Assembly: GCA_026122225.1 (NCBI GenBank)
Contig: JANEZZ010001907.1
Coordinates: forward strand, 434,001-498,000
Length of the DNA stretch: 64,000 nucleotides
Origin: Heloderma charlesbogerti
Lineage: Eukaryota > Chordata > Lepidosauria > Squamata > Helodermatidae
Direction of reading: 5' to 3'
In this document: piece by piece, positions 35,209 to 47,618 of the stretch
Layout of the letters: the number at the start of each line of letters is the position of its first letter
Position numbering within the stretch: the first letter of the stretch is position 1
Translations under genes and position numbers: made by a program
The notes under the pieces: generated by a model
The model's input: only the letters and a program-made list of their open reading frames with translations
The model's database searches: none
What the model was told of the DNA's origin: nothing

Positions 35209-36800
35209 TGTGTTAATGAATTGTAGTTCAGCACTTTCCGTTTCAAGAGAGCCACGAAAGGGGCATTTCCAGAGTGTCCTGGAAAGTTGAAATGTTGTCC
35301 CCCGCCATTTCTGATATCAGATTTGTGCTCATTTATACTTTTTTGTACAAACTGGTCTGTTCGTGGAATGCAGAAGAGTATTACTGGCAGAAGATGGCAT
35401 ATATCACATCAGAAGATGAGCAGGGTTATGAACCCCTGATGTTGTGGCTGACATTATTAGGTACTGTAATAGTGTTACCAGAATAGTTATGGGGACAGAG
35501 TTGGTATATGGCTCTGCCTCAGGATATGGTCCCTGTGTCTGTATCTCTGATATGTGGCATTTTGTTGCTTATGAATAGCTGTTTTAGGCTTGGGAGCTGT
35601 CTATGAGCAAGTACAGGCCTACCACTCAAGGCCTGTGAGGAGGGATGGACTGTGTAAAATCCATTCCGTCTGTGTTTTGCAGATCGTTAGGCACCTTTCA
35701 TTCTGTTGTATACCCATCCACAGAATCAGGTTTTTTTGTTTCCGAATTTGTGCAAATTCGTATTTGAACAAATGCACATTTTCGCAGGTACAAAAATGCG
35801 TAAATCCCCCCCCAATGCACATTTTCACACTTTAGCCTATGGGGGAAATGCACATTTTTGGCCTGGTTTTTTATTTTAGTGTGTTTTTCTATTATGATAT
35901 TTGTACAAAATTCAGGAAAGTTAGAAAAAATGGTCCAGAAGTCCACAGACTCTGCCTGACAGGAGAAAAACTGGGGTTCTGAGGAATCCACAGGTCAGAT
36001 TCATGAAAATCTGAACTCATTTGTCCACTTCGGATTTATCCCTACCTGTGAGAAGGACATGTCGTTATCCAAGATAGGTTAAAAATCACTAATGATACAT
36101 TTGGGTGCTCTTAGTTAGGATCTATAGGTAACAACAAGTGGTGTTCTGTCATTTTATTTTGTAGGTCTGTCCTGTAGCAGAAAATTCCTGGATACCAGTA
36201 TGGCCCTGTTAATTTATTTCTCAATTTGTTTCTCAGTTTCTCAAAAATACCCTTGCAATATTTGTTGCAAGGGTATTTTAGTTTGGTAACTGGCTGTTGT
36301 AAATCCTTAAATTGTTAGTCTCTGTCTGATGAATCTGAACAGATATGGTTGTATTGTAGAGACTGGCTATAGCCAATGGATTTTGTGGTGTGTTCTGTGT
36401 GGAAGCTGGAAATGTCCATATGTGTAGTGGTCAGTAGCTTTCTGATAGAAGGTGTTGCTTATATGTCTGTTATGACATTGCACAGTACTGTCCAGAAAGT
36501 GACCTGTTGTGCGGGCTGATCTAGGCTCAGGTTGAAGGTAGGGTTAAAGTTATTGAAGTCCTGGTGGAACTTCTCACGTGCCTCCCGTCCATGAGTCCTG
36601 ATGATAAGATGTTCACCAATGCATCTCAGGTAGAGGAGAGGCTTTTGGAGGCAGGCGCTGAGAAAGCCAAGCTCAAGTTTCCTCGCATCAAATCAAGTTC
36701 ATGGAAGTTTGAAAATGCTGTACCGACATGGCCTGCATCATGACAGCGGGTCCTTCAGGAGTCTCAGAGGCTTTGTCAGCTCCGCTGATTAATTGCAGAT
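35209..36800 (-). pseudogene. Penelope-like reverse transcriptase and GIY-YIG region, dead
   Basis: The catalytic neighbourhood reads YLRCIGEHLIIRTHGREA, where the family has a YIDD-type box followed by IIWTHG, so the active-site aspartates are lost (DD to GE). Downstream SSFHTEHTTKSIGYSQSLQY and NHICSDSSDRD match the conserved HT-SI-YSQ and ICS-DRD blocks. Stops occur, for example a TAA after VITDI. Near 35380-35540 the complement gives the same cysteine-rich and GIY-YIG sequence as at 16150-16330. The element could make no active protein. Confidence 0.72.
35640..36044. mobile_element. 405-bp hAT-like element with perfect 8-bp duplication
   Basis: Starts GAGGGATGGACTG, ends GGATTTATCCCTA. 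CCTGTGAG stands exactly on both sides (35632-35639 and 36045-36052). The interior is AT-rich with alternating words such as ATTTGTGCAAATTCG, AATGCACATTTT and AAAAATGCG. No coding. The terminal TAGGGAT resembles the palindromic family, but the interior is unrelated. Confidence 0.85.
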
Positions 36801-37950
36801 TACAATTTGCAGATAAAGGTTAAGTTGACTGAGTTGATTAACTTGCAATAGTCACTCAGTTAATGGTGGCAACCCTATTTGCAAAAAACATTTTATATAA
36901 CTTACAAGAAAAGCACAATCTAAACATGGGTTGCAGCAAGTTGTTGCTATGTTTTGAAAAGGACTAGTCCCATTTGCTACTTATTATTTATGGTGTATTT
37001 TATTTATAATTGATCATACATTGTAACAGTGGTTGCTTTGTAATTATTGTTGCAATTGATTAATTGTTCCAATTTCCACGTTATTTGGTGTCCCTCAAAT
37101 CTTAACCACCCAAATAAATTAGGGTGGTTCCGAGCAGAAGGATATATTTGGAAATGTGGCATTTGCGTGAAGGAGAAAGGGGGCTGAGAAGTTAAGGAAG
37201 GAAGGGCTCATAGAGTTGCTTTTCACCTTCTTGGTTTTCAGTACAGATCCATCTGTAAGGCAGCCTGTATAGTTTTTCTTGTCCCTTGTTATGCAACTGC
37301 AAATGTAACTGTGCATCCCTGAAGCTGTGCATCCCTGCTGTAGCAGGAACCTGAGCTATATGTGGGAAGGGAAGAGGGCCTGATTCTGAAGAAAAATTCT
37401 GCAGCTTCTCTCTTGCACCTGGGGAGAATCAGGTGATTTCAATGATCTTCCCAACCAACAGTCAGATAATGTTACCTCTAGTGAAATATTTGAATAATCT
37501 CATTAATAAACAATAATTGGGATAAGGTAATGCCATCACCCAGTTCGGTTATCAACTCCAGGCCTGAAATATCAGTTCTTCCTGGAATAGCTTCCTTATG
37601 AATTCAATTGTGCAGTCTGATTATTTGTACCTTCTTTTTCATGTGTCAATCAGATTCCCATGTACAAATACTTTGGACACAACAAATCCATATACACACC
37701 ATCATGTGCATGGATCTCTGCATGGGGACATATGATCTGCAGCATGGGTGTTTCTACTTCAGCATGGGTGCTTACACCCACCCCCAGGAAATCCACCCAT
37801 TAAAGTATCTGCAGGCTCCTACTATGATTGCTCCTGCTATTGCTATTTAACATTTATTTAGCAAGTACAGAAATGACCAAGGGTGGCATTTCTGGCTTCA
37901 GTAGAGGAAACAAGCCAGTTTCAGTAGGCAGGATTCAAAGAGCAGTATCC
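36801..37950. other. Non-coding sequence, nothing recognised
   Basis: No repeats or domains could be named; short frames on both strands only. Confidence 0.4.
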
Positions 37951-37956
37951 AGTGGT

Positions 37957-38173
37957 GTCATTCTTCAAATTCAAGTAGTGCTAGCAGAGCTCTGACAATT
38001 CTTTCTGTTGTACAAGCTTTTGTGCATTCTGCTTGCCAGTTGTGCAAGTGTGATGCACAACCGCTTGCACAACCATGCCGGTGCAAACAGAATTTTACTT
38101 GGATTCTCCTTCTTCAGATAGTCCAGAACCTAGTTTCCATTAGCACAACGTCCTTTGCACGAGTGGAATGACA
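37957..38173. repeat. Possible foldback MITE
   Basis: TGTCATTC at the left and GAATGACA at the right. The middle holds self-complementary words (TTGTGCAAGTG and CGCTTGCACAA; GTGCTAGC). The arms are heavily diverged and the boundaries are tentative. Confidence 0.35.
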
Positions 38174-38179
38174 CAGTTA

Positions 38180-41100
38180 GATACTGTCCATGGGATATAA
38201 CATTAAAAAAAAATAGATTGCAAAAATGTGGGTCTATTTTAAGAACATTTGTTGTCATTACTCTTTTAAAGCTCATAATAACCCAAAACGTCAGTGCTCT
38301 GGTGTAATCATCTTCAAGTGGCCTGAAATATGGAGATAGGTTTACTGCTCCCTCTGCATTCCCTAAATGGAACCCCTGGAAATGATCTGTTCAGAGGCCT
38401 TATAATAAAAATGAGACAAGGCATAATGAAGTCACAGGGCAGATCCCTGTTAATTTGGTCCTGTTTAACTTCTGAACCTACACAATTTGGGTTCTAGACA
38501 CCCCAGTGGGTAACCAAACTAAGTCCAAACAGGCAAACATTGCCACAGACTAAAAAGTAAATTGAAATCCATTAAATGTTTTAAGAAAATGTATGGATTT
38601 CAGTTTCAGCATGTTTTAGTTTAGCTTTACAACACAAGGAGAATGCAGGAGGACAGTGAGGAGTCATAATAAAAATGTTAGAAGTTCAATTTGTTATCTT
38701 ACTCACTACATTTGTAGTGCCAGCTTTGTCAATTGCTATTCTTTTGGTTAACCTCATATTTATGTTATATTCCCTTTCGCTGTTGATAATGTACTCACAG
38801 AATGCTCATATACCCGCCATGCTACCTTTCTTTATTTTGTAATTTTCTTTACAAAAGTATGGATCCATGGGCTAAGCAGGTTACAAATATTACAGCTCCT
38901 GCTTGGAACACTTGGAAGTGATACGATTTGCAGTGGCCCTTATTTTCTGTTCCTATGTAATATGAGAGCTCCCATTTATGCCAGGTCAGAACATGCGGGG
39001 CCTAAAGTGAACCATGCTTGGGTCGCACATCACAGAAGACTTATGTACTACTTCGTCATCTCTGCCAGTATGGACAGGACTAACGGCAGATGCAGCCTTC
39101 GTCCATGCACTGAAATTTGTTGCAGTACAGAGATTATTCTGCTGGCTACTAGTTTACATTTCCTAAAGCTTGGGATGACTCCTCTGTCTTGAGATACAGG
39201 AATAGACATGATTCTGTGTGTTTCCAGAAAGAAGTTCCCCAAGAGAAGCAGGATGAACATACCCTTCATACTGGTAAAATGTCCACCAGATAACCAAATC
39301 ACAACAATAGGAAACCCAATCTGGCCAGTGTATTTTGTTCAACCTAATCCTGATTGAATTCTAATGGGAAATTGTTATTTCACCACTTGCCTTTCTCTTC
39401 ACCATGGTAGCATATGAACTACCACTCTGTCTAAACTCCTCCAACAACAACAAACATGAGGGGGCAACAAAGCAGCAATTTGGGGAGTAGTTACAGCTCC
39501 ACTTCTCAGATGATGGCTCCTGTATTCATGTAGCTAAAATATTTCTATATCCATGATGGTTAATCTATGACAGTCACATCACACAAGCCTCCTGAGTTCT
39601 GGTAGGTGCAGTTATGCAGACGTTGTAATTTGAAACAGCTCTAAGGGCCTGGTGCATAAGAAATAACTGTCAAATGTGCAGTTGCTTGAAATGTCTCCTC
39701 TTAGTGTCTGTTTCCAAACCCACCACATGGCTTAGGAAATTTTCACAGGAAAACACACACACCAAACTAAGAATTTAGAACAAATGCCCCATAAGAAGCA
39801 ATGGCTGAAACATGTCAAAGTTGCCTGTAGTATTTAGTATTTGCAGTGCAAACATGGGGAGAACAGGGGTGGCTCCCAGCAGAAGCCCTCACAAGATTAA
39901 GAAGTATCCAGTGCAGGGACTGAAAGTTTGTAAAGAAAGTACTGAACACAGACTTCTTGTAGTATCAAAAGGAAAATTTATGCATCGCCTTTGAGTTCAA
40001 CTTCTCCATTAAAGCTTTTTCCCTATAATCTAGGGAGTTCTTATCTTGGTGACTTATGATGTTATGGAGGGGCTCATGCATGGAAAATGTCAATAGAAAT
40101 AGTAACTCTAGAAGGGAAGGGCCTCCTAATTAGTCCCCATTTAGATTTTATGATGGCTTTGAGATCTGCTCATCCTGACAGTGCGCACTCTGGTTACATA
40201 TTGTTCTAGCCTGAGGGAACCATAGGAAAATCCAGATTTATTGTACCTATCATACCAGCATATTTCATTTGCCATTATGAGCAGCCATCTCGCAATGATG
40301 CAGGAGTATTTATTACAGATTAAATTGTAGGACCTGGATGGTTTAGTGAGGTTCTTGAGGTATCATTTATGTCATTAACTGGCTCATTATCAGATCTGCA
40401 AATCTCAATTCCCTTTTTTTCTCTCCTTCCCTTCCTTTTTTCCTTTTTTGTGCCTTCTGTTTAAGAGCAGGAACTTGGGCTTCAGCACATGGAGGCTGCA
40501 GTGTGTGTGAGAGAGTCTGTGTGCATCAGGTTTAAACACAGTTGCTGCAAATCACTTGCATTGTTATTTACACTGGGATGAAGGTTACAGAATGCACCAC
40601 TGTGATGATTTTCAGAAGGGTAGGCAAATTAGATCTTAATTGTGCGAGGGTCATAAATTACAATACCAAATAATTATCTGTGGGGTTACCCTTTTTTTAA
40701 GGATACAAATCTCCCTGATCTTGGAAAAGAACTTCATCTGATCATCTACCATATGTTTTTTTTTAATCGAATCCTCGCCATTAAATGAGATCTTGATGGA
40801 AAAATCAGAAGACGGTACTAATAGACTATTAAACAGAGGGACTTAATTTGATTGTTATTATTAAAAAAAGAAAAAGAAAAAAAAAGAACTGGCAGCATAA
40901 CTCTGTTACTATAGGCAAAACAGCACTATAACCCTTTCCCAGTATTGTAAAAGTCACTTTATGTGGAAAAGACTGGGAACAGGATTAAGGCAGACATGCC
41001 AGTGTTTATTAATAAATTATTGTGTAAAAATAATTATTCTTACAGGTGTGCGGGATTCTTTTTTTTCCTTCTTCTTTCAAAATAATACCCTCTGGGGAAG

Positions 41101-43880
41101 CTTCAGTCAAACACTGCCTCCTCTGGTAGATTTAGTGATATTATTTGAATTTATTGTTTGGCTCAACTTGTGTGTCCTTCCTTGTTGATATTTGCCCTAT
41201 TTACTCTCCTATATTGCTTTTTCATGAAACCAGAGGAATGGCATTTAAGTTGTTGTGTTCTTTGGTATTAAAATGCACCTCATACAAGCCCAGGAGTACA
41301 TGCAGGTTTGCTAGGTTCCAGTCACACATTATATGGGAAATAAGTGCCCCGTAGTGTGATTTGTGAATTAATGAATTAAAATGTGTTTAATGTGTAATTG
41401 CTGAAAGCTCCCTCAGGATTTTGCATTTTTTTGGTGGGATGGGGCAGAAAATGCCATACATTAAAATCACTGTAAACTTTTCCAAAAATTCCCTATGCTT
41501 AGGAGGGCAAGGACATGTTTGAATGACTAATTTTCTATGCTGTATGGCAAGTTTCTGCAGTTATTATATGACAGCTTTTACGTGGAATTGGGTGAGCTGA
41601 AGGTATGAAGCATGCAGTTGGTCAGCAATTCTCTGTTTCACACATTATGCACTGGCAAACCTGGATTTTCAGTCATTGTGCCTTTAACGGGAAGCTGTTG
41701 CCAATCCAGTTTTCTTGACAAGTGTACCTATGTAACACATGTATAACACATCCACACTTTACTGTTTAGGTGTACATGTACAAGTGTAATGTGTGAAGCA
41801 CTCCACAGCACTGGATGGAATACGCAGGACACCTATTCAACTCATCTATAAGGCAAAACCTTAAACCACCAAGCCTCTACCCCGTATAACAATCAATTCA
41901 GCTAATCTAGCTAGATGAAAAGTGTGGTGACTGTGAAACCATTGTATATTGTATAACAAAACTCTGCACAAATCCACTCACAAACACAGTGACTGCAAAT
42001 TCAACATGTAGAAACACCTACATGGATTTGAGCTCTTGTGCCTGTAACAATACATTGAATGAAGACAATGGCTTGTAGATCTTACTCCACAAGATTTTTT
42101 AAAAAGATATCTCTATGCTGCTAGTAGATATCCTGAAATAAAGGTCAAATTCTTAAAATAAAGGCTCTCTGGCAAGTCTAACTGGGTTGAATAAATGTTT
42201 TTGACTGAGAAATTATATTTGTAAAGGTAGTTTAGTTAACATTACCTTACTCCTTAGCACGGTTTCAGGTAAGGTGTGTTCTAATCTAAAGATAGGCTCT
42301 GTCATAATTCAACAGAGTGGCTTATGGATTTATCCATTGATATGAACAATGGATACAACGGCAGAAAGGATAAAGAAGGGTGAGAGTTGGGTGGGAAGAT
42401 AAGAGGGAAAGAATGCCTAATCAGTCATTACCTGAAAATATCAACACACATTAAAGAGAACAAAATGAAGTTTTTTATATATATGATATTAAATCCAGAA
42501 GAGCAGATTAGTGGGTACCTTCACAATGTCAAAAAATACAACTGGATAAAATCTTTTAAATGTTAAAAATATAGATGGAACAAGTTCAGAATCCTCGTAT
42601 TTAAACTTGAGGCTTGCAACACAGAAAAGCAGAATGTAACAGGTCAGGCAGAAACATTCTTTTTTATTGTTTACTATTAAATGAAGCCATTTAGGGGCTT
42701 CAGATTAGACTCCTTATAGTAGGACAGACAGCTCATGGAGCCTCTCTCCTACCACTCAGACATACTACTTAATAGAGATCCAAAGGAAAGAACCTGTACA
42801 TAATTTTTAAAGGGAAAAAAATCCATAATAAAGTTCCAAAATATAAGTATTAGAAATGCAAATATTTTGTCTCTATATATGATGTTTTATTTAAAAATAT
42901 ATTAAACTGATGGCAAGTCATTTCTTTCACTGCCATGGTTTGTTAATAAAACAATGGTTTGGCCCCAGCAAAGGAGACTTTATCACCACTGGTTTGTCTT
43001 ATTTTGAAATTTAGGGCACTTTTTAAAAAGATATCCAGATTAATCTGAGCAGACAAGTAGCTGGGAGACAAAAACACTTCTAATTATTTCCTCTGTTCGC
43101 AACTGTTATTTACTTCAAATGGCCCTTTAAACAACACTTTGTACTTCGCATCTGAGGCAAACGCTCTGAAAGTCTTAATTAAAAAAATTACAAGTCTTTA
43201 TTTGTAAGACTGCTGTCTACAAGACTGGTTTTAATGCTTTAAGTAAATTTAGATAGTCATCCTGTTTTAAAATACAGCTATGTCTGTAAGGGGAGCATCC
43301 ATAAATACAAAAATGCTTGGAATATTGTTCAGCTATTCCCCTGATAAATGTTTTAAACAAGGTTGGAAATGGATTGCAATTACTTTTTTCCTTAAAAAGG
43401 CTCTACCTGAGCTGATGGCCAATTAAAGAGAACTTAGTACTAAATGAGTACGCTTTCACACTTCTGTGTACTATAGGCACACTTGAATGACTAAAATCCA
43501 TAATTGCTATAAATAGGCTTCTTGATATAAGAGATTCCTAGCTGTAGGTTCTTTATAATGCTTTTCTCACCAGTCTCCATACTTGGTCTGTGCAGTATAA
43601 TCTTAATATCAAGGTTGCTCATTAATCTACATTCCTCCCCCCCCCCCTTTTTCTTTTTTAGATTAGTCTAGACTGTTCTTGTAGCAGGAGTTCTCACTAG
43701 GTTGCCGTAGGAACAAAGGACCCAAGTAAATATGCTTATGGAGAAGAAATGACTACTAATTAAACGTGAATAGCATTTATAAATTGTCCAGTTCTCACAG
43801 AAAGCTGAGCATAATATGCATTGATATATTTCATTAGGAAACGACAGACAGATATACCCTTTTTCCCCTATACACACACC
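38180..43880. other. Repeat-poor, AT-rich block of about 5.7 kb
   Basis: No transposon family was recognised here, unlike everywhere else in the window. The sequence is AT-rich, with TTAATTA, ATTTAAA and TAAT words, and has no coding domain. Parts such as 40780-40860 and 42960-43560 have the look of old unique sequence. Whether they are conserved cannot be seen from one genome. Confidence 0.4.
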
Positions 43881-43881
43881 A

Positions 43882-43926
<45 letters not shown>

Positions 43927-43928
43927 AT
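43882..43928. repeat. (TC)n(AC)n microsatellite
   Basis: About ten TC units then about thirteen AC units. Confidence 0.92.
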
Positions 43929-44178
43929 TTTTAACCTGTGCTAAGAGTGAAGACCAACGTTTTAAGACAGAAATGCTGTTTTATATGGTTTTGTTCCTTG
44001 CTTGCCTATAAAACCTATAATGTTATGCATATATCCTTTTATTGCATTTACATGGCTGATAAAGAAATTTGGCTCAGTGGCAGAAGGGCTGGCCGCTTTC
44101 AATATTTCTTCACCGAAGCCTAATTTCTTTCTCATTGAATAAATGTGGTTTCCAGGCCGTTTTTTTCTTTTTAGATTA

Positions 44179-44179
<1 letters not shown>

Positions 44180-44243
<64 letters not shown>

Positions 44244-44245
44244 AT
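44180..44245. repeat. (TCTG)n(TCTA)n microsatellite
   Basis: Four TCTG units run directly into about twelve TCTA units, a compound tetranucleotide repeat likely to vary in length. Confidence 0.93.
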
Positions 44246-44829
44246 CTGCATTTTATATGGCAGTTTCTGTTCCATAAGATATTTCCCCATTCTGATAGAC
44301 GCAGAAAGCTATCTTTCAGCTTCACGTGGTTGATAGAACTGATATATCTTTGAAGTGATAGTGAACAAGTTTACACTGAGTTTACATTGGGTGGGGAGAG
44401 GGGGCGGGGGAGGTTCCAAATCCTTGGGGAGGCTAGTTTATCATTTTGCTTTTCCTCTTGAATCAGCATTTATAATTGGACAACACACTGGTGAAAAATT
44501 ATCTTGGAAGCAGAGAAGAAGATGGACGAAAAGTCTTCTTTTTTTTTTTTTTTACCACGGTGTATTTATTATAATACATAAAAGAAGCCGCAAGGCTTGG
44601 ATCCGAAGAGCCCCCTGCATGAACTGAAGGCACTCTGGCTCTCACACAGTGGATTTGTCCATTTCCCCTTAACTCCAGCCCCACCCTGGCCCTGGTGTCA
44701 TAGTGCACCCTGCTCCAGAGCATCGGGCTCCCTGGGATGGCTTTGGGAGAGGCTGCAGCTCGGGATGGGCAAACGACTGATGTTTGAGAATTATCTTTAT
44801 GTCACTGCTTGTCTCTGGCCTGATTCCTG

Positions 44830-45450
44830 TTCATGTGCGTGACCGCTGGCAAACAGGAGCAGCAATGGAACGTGGAATGTGCACAAATTAGGACATTTGC
44901 ACAAAATCAAACTGGAAAGCTGTGCAAATCATACGTGAGCACATGTCTGGCAATTTGCAAACTTTTCCGGTGGACACGTGCTCACGATTGCATTTGGGGG
45001 TTCTGACAGGGCATGCTTGGATGTTTTGCGAGCAAAAACAAAATTCACTTGCCTCCCTAGCTGCAGCTGGGGAGAGGGAGTGGCAACCCTGCTGTGTGAA
45101 TGGGAGGGCACTCCACTCCTACAGTGGAACCTTTGGATCTGAGCCCAAGGGCAGGATACAGGCCTGCCCACACGCCCACAGGACCCACTGCAATGGGGAG
45201 CTAGTGCTTCTAAAAGCAACCCAAAACTTGCAGAATGCTCACTTCTGGGAAGGGGCAAGTCAGCGGTGCTTGCAGAAGGACGCGCTGTTGAACTGTCCCA
45301 ATCCAGAAAAAGCATTTCTAGGGTTGCTTTTTGAACCACGAGCTTTCTCTTGCACTAGCAGTGAGTCCCACTTGTGCAACAGATTGAGCGGGAGAGCAGC
45401 AGCCGTGTTGAATACTGCCCCATGCATGTTGTTTGTCATTCAGTCTTAGA
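44830..45450 (+). other. GC-richer block with an unassigned open frame
   Basis: The plus strand is open from 44922 to 45449 (175 codons), with another open frame on the opposite strand at 44929-45339. The translation has many Cys, His and Ser residues but no motif I recognise, and no splice or promoter context. The words CTTGTGCAAC and CACTAGCAGTGAG resemble the repeat at 37957-38173. Chance openness in a GC-rich repeat is the likeliest reading. Confidence 0.3.
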
Positions 45451-45619
45451 AGTTCCATATCAGAGTATTAAGTAACTTTTTGAAAGTAGGGGATAAATAC
45501 CACACACATAGCATGCTCTTGTAAATTAATAATTAGCCTTTATTCAGGAAAACAACATCCACAACAACAATTTGGGAGGCGCCAACTGTATCACACTCAA
45601 GGCGCTAATTAAACACCTA

Positions 45620-45835
45620 TTTCTTTATGCAGGCCTTCCCTGAGTGGATGAGCTGCCCAGTCTGTTTGTAATTCTGGTGTTGCATTGGTTTTGATTATTG
45701 ATTATTAATGTTTTATATAAATGTTTTAGCCATTTTTATGTATTTTATGTATTTTATAATGTATTTTGTGAAGCACTTAGAGATATTTCTAAGTATGTTC
45801 AGCAGTATATATATCTATTAAATAACAACAACGTG
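45620..45835 (+). repeat. LINE 3' tail, diverged
   Basis: AT-rich 3' UTR-like sequence ending GAAGCACTTAGAGATATTTC, CAGCAGTATATATATC and AAATAACAACAAC, similar in layout to L2-type tails that end in a GGTATATAAAT-like motif. Confidence 0.42.
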
Positions 45836-46129
45836 CCATCAGTGTGCAAGAAGCCTACACCAAATTGCTTAGAAGCTACAATTTAACACAGGAGAGACAA
45901 CAGAGGGAAGGGAGGGGAGGTAGAGGTAAACAGGGAAGCACTGTGTGCTCTTTCAGTTACAAGAGCTTGGGCTTAAGTAAAGGCTGTCTTAGAGTAGGGC
46001 ATGGTAACTAGGAGGTTGTACCAAAGTTCGGTCTGTCCTTCCCTATCCTCCAGAAAGAAAATCTATTATTATGTATCATTGGCAAGGCACTTTTCATTGA
46101 ACAAAGTGCTTTTCATTTCCACTGCATTC

Positions 46130-46209
46130 CCCCTCACAACAACCTGGTAAAGCTGGCTGAGCTGGGAGAGGGTGACCCAAGGTCACTCAGTGAGTTCCTT
46201 GGCTGAGTG
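46130..46209 (+). repeat. Interspersed repeat fragment hosting the LTR
   Basis: CAACAACCTGGTAAAGC, GGGTGACCCAAGGTCACTCA and TTGGCTGAGTG follow the order of a widespread squamate interspersed repeat. It continues beyond the LTR at 46746 (TGGGTCTCC). Confidence 0.4.
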
Positions 46210-46740
46210 TGTCAGGATCCCCTGTTGCCCTACTCCAAAAGCCAAATCAAACACAGACAAGAGGCTTCAATTCCATGGCTTTAATCCACTTACTCTAATG
46301 GGTTATACAGGTACAAATTGCTAGTGACTCACAGACTACAAAGGAAAAGCCTTCAAGGAGATCACAGGGAAGCTACGAAAGTTGGCCACCGTTTGAGAAA
46401 AGGTGGCAAACTGTCCTAACTTAAGGGGTGGGAGGGGAAGATCTCCCTCTCTCCAGTGACGCCTCTAGACGCAGCTGTTGATGCCGAGCCAATCGGGCAG
46501 ACCGCCTAAGCTCTGCCCCTGCCATCTCCCTCTTATCCCTGCATCTGCGCCTGGTGTCTAAGAGTTCAGGTTCTCCTGCCCCAGCCCCCCCTGTTTGCTA
46601 TCACAGGGATGTGTGAAGGGGGCCCCTCTCCATCCAGCTGTGCCTCTGAAGCCTGGGAAAGTTCCTCCTCCATGTTTTGCAGCTCTTCCTCAGAATTTGA
46701 ACTGCTCTGCCACTGTATGTGCTCAGAGGCAGCCCTGACA
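46210..46740 (-). mobile_element. Solo LTR, 531 bp, with a 5-bp target duplication
   Basis: On the minus strand it starts TGTCAGGGCTGCC and ends GGATCCTGACA, the TG...CA form of an LTR with longer inverted ends. GAGTG stands exactly on both sides (46205-46209 and 46741-46745). No internal coding region lies next to it, so recombination between two LTRs probably removed it. Sister fragment at 23994-24450. Gypsy-type element versus endogenous retrovirus is undecided. Confidence 0.82.
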
Positions 46741-47395
46741 GAGTGTGGGTCTCCATTGACCAATGTAAGCAGAGCATTTAGACCCTCACAGCACATTTTA
46801 GCCCCTGATGGCAGAAGGTGGATCAAGAGGCCTCTACCCATGCAGATGACCCCAACTCCTCAGTGCTTCTAACATCACATCTTGTCCCCAGAGCTATCAC
46901 ATGGGTAGAGCCCCTCCACCACACCGTGACTGTACCAGGCATATACCTCTGGAATTGGCCCAGCCATTTAAATGGCGGTATTCTCTGTACTTGCCATCAG
47001 GGAATCTGGATTTTCAGGGCTGAGCTGACTTCTCTGGAAGAGGCCCAAGTTGGAACCAGGCTCTGTGTTAGGGAGCAATGCCACAGTGGCACCTCCCACG
47101 CCAGTGAAATCCTGAATAGGTTAGTGACTCCAATTCTGGGTAGGTTAGTGCTGCAATCATAGCTGCCTACCAGAGTCTGGGACAGTCTGGCTGCATAAAC
47201 ACACACAGATGGCCTCTCCTCCATGGGTTGTAATAGGTGTGTGGACCAGGCTGTGCAATTGTGCACATGCGCAGATATATTTTTATTGATGGTCTAGATC
47301 ATGCCTATTCTCCCCATTTATTAAAATAGTATGTGCTTTAAGATGTGCTTTAAAATGCTTTAAATTGTATACATAAAAATGTTTTTAAGGAACAA

Positions 47396-47502
47396 TCCTA
47401 TGCATGTTTAGCTGGAAAAAAAGTCCTACAACTAGCTGGGGAATGCTGGCTGGGGAATGCTGGGAGTTGTAGGACTTTTTTTCCATATAAACATGCATAG
47501 GA
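47396..47502. repeat. Perfect-armed foldback, 107 bp
   Basis: Arms of about 38 bp: TCCTATGCATGTTT and AAAAAAAGTCCTACAACT on the left pair with AGTTGTAGGACTTTTTTT and AAACATGCATAGGA on the right, centred at 47449. The loop contains a doubled TGGGGAATGCTGG. Related to the CAATCCTA family; the high arm identity suggests it is young or was corrected between arms. Confidence 0.75.
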
Positions 47503-47514
47503 CTCCACCCTTAA

Positions 47515-47576
47515 TCACTGATTTGCAGACACAACTGGTCTTGCCTAGCCTAACTTGAGATGAGAACTCAACAATA

Positions 47577-47618
<42 letters not shown>

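Larger units (their letters stand above)
34637..36800 (-). mobile_element. Penelope-like element, decayed, with two nested insertions
   Basis: On the minus strand the order is: reverse transcriptase region (36800 to about 36290), linker (36290-36053), GIY-YIG endonuclease region (35630 to about 35210), and the 3' flank (34890-34637), which includes the ATCTGATGAAGTGGACTGCA motif typical of these elements in reptiles. Two later insertions interrupt it: a hAT element at 35640-36044 and a dispersed repeat at about 34995-35207. The 3' flank and endonuclease parts match the other copy at 16141-16710. Confidence 0.75.

Noticed and set aside
37127..37316. TAGGGTGG ... GTGCATCCCTG pair suggesting another hAT
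   Set aside because: No 8-bp duplication and poor end agreement.
44922..45449. 175-codon plus-strand open frame
   Set aside because: No motif, and the opposite strand is open over much of the same stretch, as in GC-rich repeats; kept only as an unassigned block.
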